Positions 27,223 through 35,490 of a stretch of 64,000 bases of DNA are shown piece after piece. Position 1 is the stretch's first letter. Every line of letters begins with the position of its first letter. The position numbers were made by a program, and so were the translations under genes. The stretch comes from Kribbella qitaiheensis. Its GTDB lineage: Bacteria > Actinomycetota > Actinomycetes > Propionibacteriales > Kribbellaceae. The notes beneath the pieces are model-generated. The model did no database searches and had not been told where the DNA came from. It was given only the letters and a program-made list of their open reading frames with translations. The stretch covers positions 558,001 to 622,000 of the forward strand of contig NZ_CP043661.1 in assembly GCF_014217565.1 (NCBI RefSeq), given 5' to 3'.

Positions 27223-27941
27223 GCCGGTCCGCCGTGCACGGTCTTGTTCCCGCCGACAGCATCTCCCTGGACCGTGACGGCTCCGTTGAAGAAGTTCCCC
27301 GAAGCGGGCGGCGAGGGCTGCGCCGGTGGCTGATCGGCCGGGCTGCTGGTGTTGCCGGCCTGTCCGTCAGCAGCAGGCATCGCCGTGTGCACCCAGGCGG
27401 GCAACGGCCCTTCCTTGCTCACCGCCACGAGGCGGTGGAATCGATCCACCCTGATGCCGCTGTGGTCGTGCCGGACCACGTCGCGATGGATGGCGTCCGA
27501 CACGCACAGGACGCTGGGTTCGCCGGCATCCGCCAGGGCCTTCCGTAGTACCTCGGAGTTGATCAGCCGGAACGCTTCGACCACGGGCGGCCCGACGGCA
27601 CCGTCGGAGGTGATCTCGACATCGCCGGCATGCAGGACCGTTCGCATCCGGACTTGGGCCGACTCGCTGGCCAGCCGGTTGTAGTCGTACAGGGCGGTCG
27701 GCAGGTCGGTCAGCAGCGCCCGGATGACGCGGACCTTCGGAACGCCCGCGTCGAGTAGTACGAAAACGCCGTCCCCGCGGTCCTCCGTCCGGACACTCAT
27801 CTGCTCGATCCCCGCACTGGCAAGTACTCGACGCAGGATCGAGTACAGCACGCGGTGGGCCTCGGCCTGTTCGAGATGGAGCCGTGGTCCGAACTTCTGG
27901 ATGTCCAGCAGCAGGATCGTCTTGTGGACAGGATCGCCCAT
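27219..27941 (-). CDS. Class III nucleotidyl cyclase-like protein (Pycsar-like cyclase)
   Basis: 240 residues, GGAGG before the ATG. Residues about 1-175 are a single class III cyclase homology domain. The first metal Asp is in ILLLDIQKFGPR (about 8-19), the second in the EDRGDGVFVLL hairpin (about 53-63), and a GDVEITSDGAVGPPVVEAFRL strand-helix (about 105-125) matches the later core. There is no membrane helix, HAMP or partner domain. A Pro/Gln/Ser-rich linker and a C-terminal motif GAVTVQGDAVGGNKTV follow; a similar GDxVxGDK motif opens the next protein. Such stand-alone cyclases next to DUF5706 effectors make cCMP/cUMP in Pycsar defence; base specificity cannot be read by eye. Second gene of the operon. 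Confidence 0.78.
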   Translation of the reverse strand: MGDPVHKTILLLDIQKFGPRLHLEQAEAHRVLYSILRRVLASAGIEQMSVRTEDRGDGVFVLLDAGVPKVRVIRALLTDLPTALYDYNRLASESAQVRMRTVLHAGDVEITSDGAVGPPVVEAFRLINSEVLRKALADAGEPSVLCVSDAIHRDVVRHDHSGIRVDRFHRLVAVSKEGPLPAWVHTAMPAADGQAGNTSSPADQPPAQPSPPASGNFFNGAVTVQGDAVGGNKTVHGGPA

Positions 27942-28008
27942 GGTCTACCTCCGGTTCGGGATGAGACCTCAGCATCCCGTCCTTCGGAGGGCTCCGAAAG
28001 GACCGCTG

Positions 28009-28737
28009 TCACGGGCCTTGTGTGACGGATTCACCTTCGCTGTAGATACGGCGCAGAACCTCAGGACGCAGTACGACGTACTGCCGGCCGCGGGTCGCCA
28101 CGAGACCGCTCGCGCGGAACTCCTTCAGTACCCGGGTCACCCCTTCGCGGGAAGAACCGACCGAACCGGCCAGCTCCTGCTGGGTCAGCGGAACGCGGAT
28201 CAGCACCCCGAGCGCGTCCCGCTCACCATGGACGTCGGCCAACTCGAGCAGAAGCCGCGCGAGTCTCTGACGCACAGTGGTCACGGCTTGTTGGAGCAAC
28301 TTGCGATCGGACGTACGCCACCGATCGGTCGTCAGTGCGAGCAATTGCCGCATCGCTTTGGGCTGGTTGTCCAGAAACCGCGAGAACGCGTCGGAAGGCA
28401 CGTTGCGCGCCTGCACTGGTTCGAGCGTGGTGACCGTCATATTCCGGCTGGTGCCATCCAGCGCCGCACTCTCGCCGACCACATCGCCGGGTCCGCGCAT
28501 CGCCAGCAGCCCCTCGTGACCGTTTGCTGAGTTTGCTGTGACCTTGAGCCAACCACTGCGGACCAGCAGGACATGAGTCGACGGCTCGCCTTCGCGCATC
28601 ACCACGGATCGCGCCGGATAGCGAAGCTCCACCCCGAGCCGGAGCGCCTCCTCCCGGCAAGCGCTGTCCAGTCGCAGCAGGTAGGGAACCTGATCATCAA
28701 GACGAAACGGGTCGAACGACCCTGGCTGCTTGGTCAA
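28009..28737 (-). CDS. Crp/Fnr-family regulator with cNMP-binding domain
   Basis: 242 residues from a TTG at 28737 with GGGGAG six bases upstream. The cyclic-nucleotide-binding beta barrel (about 15-130) holds a phosphate-binding cassette GESAALDGTSRNMTV with the conserved Gly-Glu and Arg. A long dimerisation helix leads to a winged helix (about 160-230) with LTQQELAGSVGSSREGVTRV as recognition unit. It sits 67 bp before the cyclase gene and on the same strand, so it may be the first gene of the operon and a sensor of the cyclase product. No [Fe-S] cysteines of the Fnr type are visible in the N terminus. Confidence 0.88.
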   Translation of the reverse strand: MTKQPGSFDPFRLDDQVPYLLRLDSACREEALRLGVELRYPARSVVMREGEPSTHVLLVRSGWLKVTANSANGHEGLLAMRGPGDVVGESAALDGTSRNMTVTTLEPVQARNVPSDAFSRFLDNQPKAMRQLLALTTDRWRTSDRKLLQQAVTTVRQRLARLLLELADVHGERDALGVLIRVPLTQQELAGSVGSSREGVTRVLKEFRASGLVATRGRQYVVLRPEVLRRIYSEGESVTQGP

Positions 28738-28884
28738 TGCGTACTCCCCGGCTATCGCTACTCCCTGTGCCCGTTGGTCACCTTACGTGAGTCTCGTCCG
28801 CCCGGTCCGGCCCGGCGTTTCGCGCGGCCACGGACGGGAGCTGTCGGCGTCGGCACCTACAGGTCACCTACGGGAGAAGGGGAT

Positions 28885-29434
28885 GTACATGTTCGGACAA
28901 CGGGGCTTTCCACCTGCGAAGCTGCACAGCAGCGGGTGGAACCCATATCCCTTCTTCCACGTCGGTGCGGCGTTTCCTTGTCCAAGTGCGCGATCAGCAG
29001 GGTCGCGTCGAAGTGCAGCCACAACTGTTCGGTCAGGTCAGGTCCGGGCCGGCACCGACCGCCCAGGCCCGCTCCCGGGCTGTTGCCCGTGCCGCCCGGA
29101 ACGCTGCAAGCCGGGCAGCGTCGATCTTGTCGACGACCCGCCACGCGGTCGGATCGGACGCGACCGGCGCGAACAGCCTCGGCTGGTCCCGCAACGTCCG
29201 CAGATGCCGTAACGCGTCACCACCATCGGCGATCGTCACCGCCACATCGGCCAGCACCTGCCCCGGCTGATGGATCGGCGGCAGCGAATAGGTGTCGATC
29301 AGGGCCTTGGTCCACCCCTGCACCAGCCCGGTCTCGGCGGCCAGTTCCCGCAGCCGCGCGGCCCCGGCATGCGACACGACCCCCTTACCATCTGCCGACA
29401 CCTTGAACCGGGCCTTGCCCTTGGTGCGCACCAC
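28885..29434 (-). pseudogene. Decayed IS1380-family transposase (N-terminal half, three frames)
   Basis: The N-terminal part (29434 to about 29040; starts VRTKGKARFKVSADGKGVVS, contains ADVAVTIADGGDALRHL and LFAPVASDPTAWRVVDKID) reads in one frame. Then LHFDATLLIAHLDKE with the catalytic Asp of the DDE core (about 29040-28970) is in a second frame, and AAPTWKKGYGFHPLLCSF (about 28970-28915) in a third. The C-terminal half of an IS1380 transposase is missing, so the element is truncated and shifted at least twice. No inverted-repeat ends were identified. It separates the cyclase operon from the NRPS region. Confidence 0.85.
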
Positions 29435-30542
29435 CCGAGAGTGCCTTCCTGTTCGAGATCATTGGTTCATCGCAAATCCAATTTTCCCTTACAGGCCAGG
29501 CATTCTCGCCTTTCACCTCACGTGTCGAACCAATTTCCGTGAAACGGCGAGGCTAGCCGGGAGGTTCCTGACCTGTCGACGGTACCGTCTAGGGCCGCAT
29601 AGTGCAGAGAGGTTCTGCCCAGCCGGGTGTCCACGTTTGTTGCTAACGAACCGCCGGCGCTGCAATTGCTGCCCGCAGCTGAACGACCACAGCCACCCGA
29701 GGATCTCGTCGAGACGATGCGTCGCGGGCGGAGCTGGCCCGCCGGCCCGCGCTGGAACTTAGGCCGGTGATCGTCGTCGGAGATCGGGGACACCACCGGC
29801 AGTCCCCAGCCCGCGGCGTGGCGGCACAGCGACGACAGCCGGCGGGGTGATCGAGCCCGCCGCCACTCCGTGGTCCTGCTGCTGAGTCATCCACATCGTC
29901 ACCTCACCCCGGTGTTGTGCCGCTATCAGGTCCTGGTGGCGATCTTCGTAGTTCTGAAGGCGATCGGGACCGTGACGAACCTGCGTGTAGGTGATCACGG
30001 ACCTGGCGCCGCTCCAGGCGGCGCGACGCTGATGTGAATCAGTGAGATGTTCCAGCCCGGCGGTTTCGCTGACGAATCAGACGTCTGTCTGCCGGGCGAG
30101 GTGACGGCGCAGGTCGACCGCGCCTGATCGACCTCGGACCCAGCAGTGGTGTGTGCTGGCGGCACAGGGAATGGATGCCGACGAATTGGTGTGGCGGATC
30201 GTCTGAAATGGCGGATCTGGGGCCGCCGACACGCCACGACGGGGGCGAGCAACGAATTGAGTGGTAAAAACTATGTTCGGGTGCCGTCGCGTCTGGGGGG
30301 TGGACCAATGGGGCGACTTCGCGGTCCACGGTGTCGACGAGCAGTTTGCCTGCGAGTGAGTATGGGGATCATGTGGGCTGTGCCAACGCTGAGATGACAT
30401 TTGATCATCTTTCGAACTCGCCGGCGGTCAAATGTTTGTTGTCATTGAACCACCGAGGCGTGATGGGGCGGAATTCCTTTGCCTGTGCGTGCTGATCGAC
30501 ATGTCGGGAATGGCCGGTACGAGCTGTCGCAGGGAGATCACG
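29435..30542. other. 1.1-kb gene-poor segment with an ankyrin-repeat fragment
   Basis: No credible gene. On the minus strand around 29637-29583, NVDTRLGRTSLHYAALDG has the form of one ankyrin repeat, but the flanks are non-homologous, so it is a remnant. An inverted repeat lies at 30397-30435. The base composition falls locally around 29455-29520 and 30250-30450. I see nothing else. Confidence 0.6.
30397..30435. repeat. 8-bp inverted repeat upstream of the NRPS regulator
   Basis: ACATTTGA (30397-30404) and TCAAATGT (30428-30435), spaced 23 bases, 108-146 bp before the regulator start. It may be an operator. Confidence 0.4.
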
Positions 30543-32018
30543 ATGGATGCCCACGAACCGGACATGCCTGTGTCGCCCGAGCATCTCAGCAGTGCCACGG
30601 AATTCGTGGCTGCGCTGAACCGGCTCCGGCTCTGGGCCGGAAAGCCGTCCCTTCGGCGAATGCGGGTGCTCGGTGGTCAGACCACGACGGCCCACGGCGC
30701 CGTGGACCTCCTGCCGCCGAGTACCACGTCCGGCATCCTCAATGGGGAAGGCCTGCCCCGGTTGCCGAGGATGGAGTTCGTGGAGGGGTTCGTCGCCGCC
30801 TGCCTGCGTGCCCGTGGCCAGGCGACGGCGGAGATCGAACGGGAGGTGGTCCGCTGGCGCGAGACCTGGCGCCGCCTCGCGGCATCGACGAACCTCGGGG
30901 CGCCGGCGGCAGGCCGGAAAGAGGCCGAGGACGGCGTGATGGCGGTTGGCGCGCTGGGCACGGGGATCGGACGCAACGACCTGCCCGGTGACCTCGCCGA
31001 TTTCACCGGCCGCGGGGCCGAGCTCCGGTGGCTGTTCTCAGGTCCGTCCGCGGACGACGGTGCTCGCGCCGCGACGACGGTCGCGGTGATCGACGGCATG
31101 GCCGGGGTCGGGAAGACGGCGCTGGTCGTGCATGCCGCGCACCGCATGGTGGAGCGGTACCCGGACGGGCAACTGTTCCTCCGGCTGCACGCTCACAGCG
31201 CGGGCGCGCAGCCTGTGGGGCCCGAGTTCGCGCTTGAGACCCTGCTCCGGGCCTGGGGTGTGCACGGCGACCAGATCCCGGAGGAGCTGGAGGCACGCGC
31301 GGCTCTCTGGCGGGCCCAGCTCGCGAACCGCAGGGTGCTCACCGTTTTGGACGACGTGAGTAATGCCGCGCAGGTCCGGCCCCTGCTACCCGGGTCGGCC
31401 GGCTGCCTGACGCTCGTCACCAGCCGACGACGCTTGGTGGATCTCGACGCCGCTTCCACACTGTCCCTGGACGTCCCGCCGCCGGGTGACGCGATTGCCC
31501 TGTTCGCCCGGGCACTCGGGAACGACCGTGCCGCTCACGAGTTCGTGGCCGTCGGCGACGTGGTGCGGCTCTGCGGATACCTGCCGCTCGCCATCCGGCT
31601 GGCGGCGGCCCGGTTGCAGGCGAGGCGGGCGTGGTCGGTGGCCTACCTCGCCGAACGGCTGCGCAACAGCGGGCGCAGGCTGGACGAGCTGGCCGCCGGC
31701 GACCGGCGCCTCACCGCCGCGCTCGCGCTGTCCTACGAGCAGTTGGCGCCCGCTGTGCAGCGTGTCTTCCGGCTCCTGTGCATGCTCGCCGAGGACGACA
31801 TCGACGCCCGCGTGCTGGCCACGACGGCCCACTGCGACATCGCCGAGGCCGAGCAAGTCCTGGAGGCGTTGCTGGATGTGCACATGCTGCAGCAATCCTC
31901 GGCCGGGCGGTACCGCGTACACGAGTTGCTCCGGCTCTACGCACGTCTGATGGTTCGGGAAGCCGAGGCCGAGGCCGAAGCCGAAGCCGAAGCCGAAGCA
32001 TGCCTACGTCGGGGCTAG
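30543..32018 (+). CDS. XRE-type/NB-ARC (STAND) transcriptional regulator of the NRPS cluster
   Basis: 491 residues from the ATG at 30543, which has AGGGAG before it. The frame is open to an ATG at 30432, but that start lacks a ribosome site. N-terminal helical DNA-binding-type domain (ATEFVAALNRLRLWAGKPSL...), then an NB-ARC ATPase: Walker A GMAGVGKTALV, Walker B RVLTVLDDV, sensor LVTSRRRL, and the GLPLA-like box CGYLPLAIRLAAARL, plus the winged helix region YRVHELLRLYARL. Related regulators continue with a long TPR sensor, but this one stops right after the winged helix, in a run of Glu-Ala repeats. Likely pathway-specific regulator for the genes downstream. Sensor loss may make it constitutive, which is inference. 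Confidence 0.85.
   Translation: MDAHEPDMPVSPEHLSSATEFVAALNRLRLWAGKPSLRRMRVLGGQTTTAHGAVDLLPPSTTSGILNGEGLPRLPRMEFVEGFVAACLRARGQATAEIEREVVRWRETWRRLAASTNLGAPAAGRKEAEDGVMAVGALGTGIGRNDLPGDLADFTGRGAELRWLFSGPSADDGARAATTVAVIDGMAGVGKTALVVHAAHRMVERYPDGQLFLRLHAHSAGAQPVGPEFALETLLRAWGVHGDQIPEELEARAALWRAQLANRRVLTVLDDVSNAAQVRPLLPGSAGCLTLVTSRRRLVDLDAASTLSLDVPPPGDAIALFARALGNDRAAHEFVAVGDVVRLCGYLPLAIRLAAARLQARRAWSVAYLAERLRNSGRRLDELAAGDRRLTAALALSYEQLAPAVQRVFRLLCMLAEDDIDARVLATTAHCDIAEAEQVLEALLDVHMLQQSSAGRYRVHELLRLYARLMVREAEAEAEAEAEAEACLRRG
31959..32000 (+). repeat. Seven tandem GARGCC hexamers encoding Glu-Ala repeats
   Basis: 42 bp made of GAAGCC/GAGGCC units (last unit GAAGCA), giving (Glu-Ala)7 at the end of the regulator. 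The run stays in frame because the unit is six bases. It is prone to slippage and lies where a TPR domain would begin in relatives. Confidence 0.85.
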
Positions 32019-32103
32019 GGCATCCGGCTGCTTCCCGAAGCGCGCCCTCCAGCCCCTGTGACGATGGGGTGAGCGGTCTGGCGGACGTTAGTCCTTTCGG
32101 TGG

Positions 32104-32170
32104 TGTCGGGCGAGTGTCCGACACTTTATTCATAGTTTTATTCATAACTAGTTTCTCGCTGTCCGACACC
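32104..32170. promoter_or_regulatory. Palindromic operator pair and AT-rich promoter before the NRPS operon
   Basis: AGTGTCCGACACT (32113-32125), a palindrome with 6-bp arms, recurs in shortened form as GCTGTCCGACACC (32158-32170), with a half site GTGTCGG at 32104-32109. Between them lie two copies of TTTATTCATA (32125-32134, 32137-32146), unusually AT-rich here. The block sits about 100 bp before the serine hydrolase gene and is the only promoter-like region visible upstream of the NRPS genes. The cognate regulator is unknown. Confidence 0.6.
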
Positions 32171-32267
32171 GTTCGATGTTGTCCGGAGTAGCGTCGTATC
32201 TTGCGCTTCATACCGCAGCGTGATGTGCTCGTAACCTGCTCGAGTGACTGATCGACAGGGGGTTGGA

Positions 32268-33584
32268 ATGGGAATGGACCGCCTTTCGGTCATTCTTCGC
32301 AGTGCAGTAAAAACATTTCGGGTACCCGCTGCGCAATTCGCTGTGCACAGAGGCGGGACGACCACCACTTTCGAGGTGGGAGAATCGGAGCCCGGGAATG
32401 GAGGAATTGTCTCCGGAACGGAGAAGTTCCCCATCGGCTCCATCACGAAGGCGTTCACCGCCACCACGGCAATGGTGCTCGTGGCGGACGGGGAGCTCGG
32501 CCTCGACACCTCGGTGGCGGAGTACGACCTCGGCTGGGCGAGTCTGCCCATGCCTCTGTCCGGACAACTGACGTTGCGGCACCTCCTGAGCCACACGAGC
32601 GGCCTGCCTGACGCCGGTACCCCGACCGGCTCGTCGCCGCGCGGGTACCTGCTCGATTGCTGCCGCGACATGGCGGACATCCATCGGCCGGGCGGGCAAT
32701 TCTCCTACTCCAGCGCTGGCTACGTCTTGGTCGGCAGCCTGGTTGAACGCGTGACCGGCATGTCGTGGCGGGAAGCCGTCGACGCCATCGTGCTGCAGCC
32801 ACTGGGGATACCTCCCGTCTTCATCACCGATCCCACCGACGAACAGCAGGTCGCGGGTCATTCGGTGAACCGTGCGCTGGAGCGGACCCGCGCCGTGGCC
32901 CAGACCCTCACGCCCGTCGAGGAGCCCGCCGGCGGGTTGGCCATGAGCGCGTCGGACCTCGTCGCCTTCGGCCGAATCTTTCTGGACGACCCCGGCGTCC
33001 CGGTCGGCGTGCCGCTGCCCCCGGAGTACCGCGCCCAGATGCGCACCCCGGTGCCGTCGGCTCAGCCCTACGGCCTGGCCGACGGCTGGGGTCTCGGCCT
33101 CGCCATGTTCGACTCCGGCCCTTCCCGATGGTGGGGCCACGACGGCAACGCCGACGGGACGTCGTGTCACCTGCGGGTGGACCCGGCGGGCACGGTGATG
33201 GCCCTCACGACCAACGCGAACACCGGGTACGCCATGTGGCGACAGCTCGTCGCCGACATCGGTGCGCCCGGCCTCGCGATCGGCGAACACGTCGCTGCCG
33301 CGGACACGGCCTCGCCCGCGGCGGGGACGGGCGCAGAGGAGTGCCTGGGGAACTACACGAACGGGGACACCGGGTACGCCGTGGTCAGGCGGGATGGTGG
33401 TGGCCTGCGCATGGCGGTGGACGGCGAGCCGTTCGCGGAGCTGACGCTCCACGACGACCTGCACTTCACTGTGCGCGACCTCACCACCGGCGATCTCACG
33501 CAGACCGGCCGGTTCCTCCTTGACGACGCGACCGCTCGCGTCGACCGGATGCTCCTCGGCGGCAGGCTCGCCTGGCGCGAGTAG
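32268..33584 (+). CDS. Stand-alone beta-lactamase-fold serine hydrolase, probable PBP-type peptide cyclase/thioesterase
   Basis: 438 residues from the ATG at 32268, with AGGGGG five bases upstream; a GTG at 32244 is in frame but weaker. No signal peptide. Catalytic motifs of the serine beta-lactamase/PBP fold: SxxK as GSITK (Ser58, Lys61), Tyr-Ser-Ser (Tyr147) in place of YxN, and HxG as HDG (His291). A C-terminal lipocalin-like domain of about 85 residues (LGNYTNGDTGYAVV...). Size, fold order and motif spacing resemble the SurE-type hydrolases that release and cyclise nonribosomal peptides in trans. It lies 72 bp before NRPS gene 1 on the same strand. A D-aminopeptidase or resistance role is possible; the cytosolic location argues against a cell-wall PBP. 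Confidence 0.8.
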   Translation: MGMDRLSVILRSAVKTFRVPAAQFAVHRGGTTTTFEVGESEPGNGGIVSGTEKFPIGSITKAFTATTAMVLVADGELGLDTSVAEYDLGWASLPMPLSGQLTLRHLLSHTSGLPDAGTPTGSSPRGYLLDCCRDMADIHRPGGQFSYSSAGYVLVGSLVERVTGMSWREAVDAIVLQPLGIPPVFITDPTDEQQVAGHSVNRALERTRAVAQTLTPVEEPAGGLAMSASDLVAFGRIFLDDPGVPVGVPLPPEYRAQMRTPVPSAQPYGLADGWGLGLAMFDSGPSRWWGHDGNADGTSCHLRVDPAGTVMALTTNANTGYAMWRQLVADIGAPGLAIGEHVAAADTASPAAGTGAEECLGNYTNGDTGYAVVRRDGGGLRMAVDGEPFAELTLHDDLHFTVRDLTTGDLTQTGRFLLDDATARVDRMLLGGRLAWRE

Positions 33585-33656
33585 GCCGGATCCGCAGTTC
33601 ACGCAGCCCCCGGCCGTTCGAGTGGACACTAACCGCGACGGGAAGGTCGAACATTC

Positions 33657-35490
33657 ATGGTGCTTCATGACACGAGGTCGAGCGCGGCCCTACCGGGTCC
33701 GGGCGACGCCGTCCTCTCGGTACCGTGCCTGTTCGCCGAGCAGGTCCGCCGACAGCCCACCGCGCCCGCGGTGACGTGGGGAGAGCGCACTCTCACCTAC
33801 GCCGACCTCGACGCCGAGGCGAACCGCGTCGCGCATCAACTGCTGCGCCGCGGTGTGCTGCCCGAGCACCGCGTCGGGCTGCTGACGGTGCGGTCAACGC
33901 AGACCGTCGTCGCGGAGCTGGCCATCCTCAAGGCCGGTGGTGCCTACGTCCCCGTGGATGTCCGCGCGCCGCGGGAACGCATGCGGCTGGTGCTGGCCGA
34001 GGCATCGGCCTCGGTGCTGATCACCGACCCGACCTGGCTCCCGGTGGCGGAGGAGATTCACGCGGGCCCGATCGTCGTGCTGGACGACCGAGTAGCGCCT
34101 ACCGGGCCGACGACCGACCCCGGCGTGCGGCCCCACCCTGACCAGTTGGCGAACGTCATGTTCACCTCCGGCTCGACCGGCGTGCCGAAGGGAGTCGCGG
34201 TGCGGCACCGCGACGTCGTCGCGCTCGCCACCGACCCGCGGTTCCGCACCGGTGCGCACCACCGGGTGCTGCTGCACTCGCCCGCCGCCTTCGACGCCAC
34301 CACCTACGAGCTGTGGGTGCCGCTGCTGGGAGGCGGGCACGTCGTCCTCCCGCAGCAGGAAGACGTGGACGCCGACGTGCTGCGCGAGCTGGTCGCCGAC
34401 CACGCGCTCACCGCACTGTGGCTCACTGCGGGCCTGTTCCGGGTCGTGGCCGAGGACGCCCCGGAGTCGTTCACGGGGCTGCGGGAGGTCTGGACCGGCG
34501 GGGACGTGGTGCCGGCGACCGCCGTGCGCCGGGTCATGGCGGCATGCCCTGGCGTGGTGGTGGTGAACGGGTACGGCCCGACGGAGACCACGACCTTCGC
34601 CACCTGCCACCCGATGTCCGACTCCGACCAGGTGCCGGACGTGATCCCGATCGGTCGTCCACTCGAGGACGTGCGGCTGCACGTCCTCGGCGCCGACCTG
34701 CGGCCGGTGTCCGACGGCGAGCCCGGCGAGCTGTTCATCGCCGGTGCCGGCGTGGCCCGCGGCTACCTCGGCCGTCCCGGCATGACCGCCGAGCGGTTCG
34801 TTGCGGACCCGACGGAGCCCGGCTCGCGGATGTACGGCACAGGGGATCTGGTGCGGTGGAACGTGGCGGGCGACGTGGAGTTCCTCGGCCGGGCCGACGA
34901 CCAGGTCAAGGTCCGCGGCTTCCGCATCGAGCCCGCGGAGGTGGAGGCGGCGGTGGTCGCCCACCCGGCGATCGCGCACGCCGCCGTCGTGGCGTGGGAC
35001 AACGCGGCGGGCGGCAGGCAGCTGGCGGCCTACGTCGTGGCGGTGGCCGGCTCCCAGATGCCGGCGGCCCGGGAACTGCGCTCGGCGCTGGAAAGGCAGC
35101 TACCCGCCTATATGGTGCCCTCGGCGTTCGTCCCACTGGACGCCCTGCCCCTCGACCGCAACGGGAAACTGGACAGGCGGGCCTTGCCCGCGCCGGTCCA
35201 GGACGCTGAGAGCGGCGGCACGGCGCCGCGCACCGACACCGAGCGGGAGCTAACGCGCATCTGGGCCGACGTGCTCGGTCTCGATCGCGTCGGCGCCGAG
35301 GACCGGTTCGTCGACCTCGGCGGCGACTCGATCTCGAGCATCCGCGTCCTGAGCCGTGTCCGGGCCGCATTCGGTGTCCGACTCTCTGCGCGCGACCTGT
35401 TCGACGCGGGAACCGTCGCCGGGATGGCGCGGCTACTGCCCGACCCCGCACCCGGCGCGCACGACGACCGAATGCCGCCCGCGCACCGCG
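33657..35490 (+). other. NRPS module 1 (A-T, loading)
   Basis: Adenylation core with [21 protein letters not shown] and the A10 Lys in [10 protein letters not shown]; carrier Ser in GGDS near 35325. Pocket residues read as DAYWWGGTFK, differing from the valine signature DAFWIGGTFK at two positions. It starts the chain directly with a free amino acid. Confidence 0.8.

Noticed and set aside
29292-29762. Possible plus-strand protein of 156 residues
   Set aside because: It overlaps the transposase remnant on the other strand, has no ribosome site and an amino acid composition (Arg, Pro, Cys) typical of noncoding frames.
31959-32000. CRISPR-like or satellite array
   Set aside because: The repeat is a simple coding hexamer without spacers. 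No CRISPR array was found in the window.
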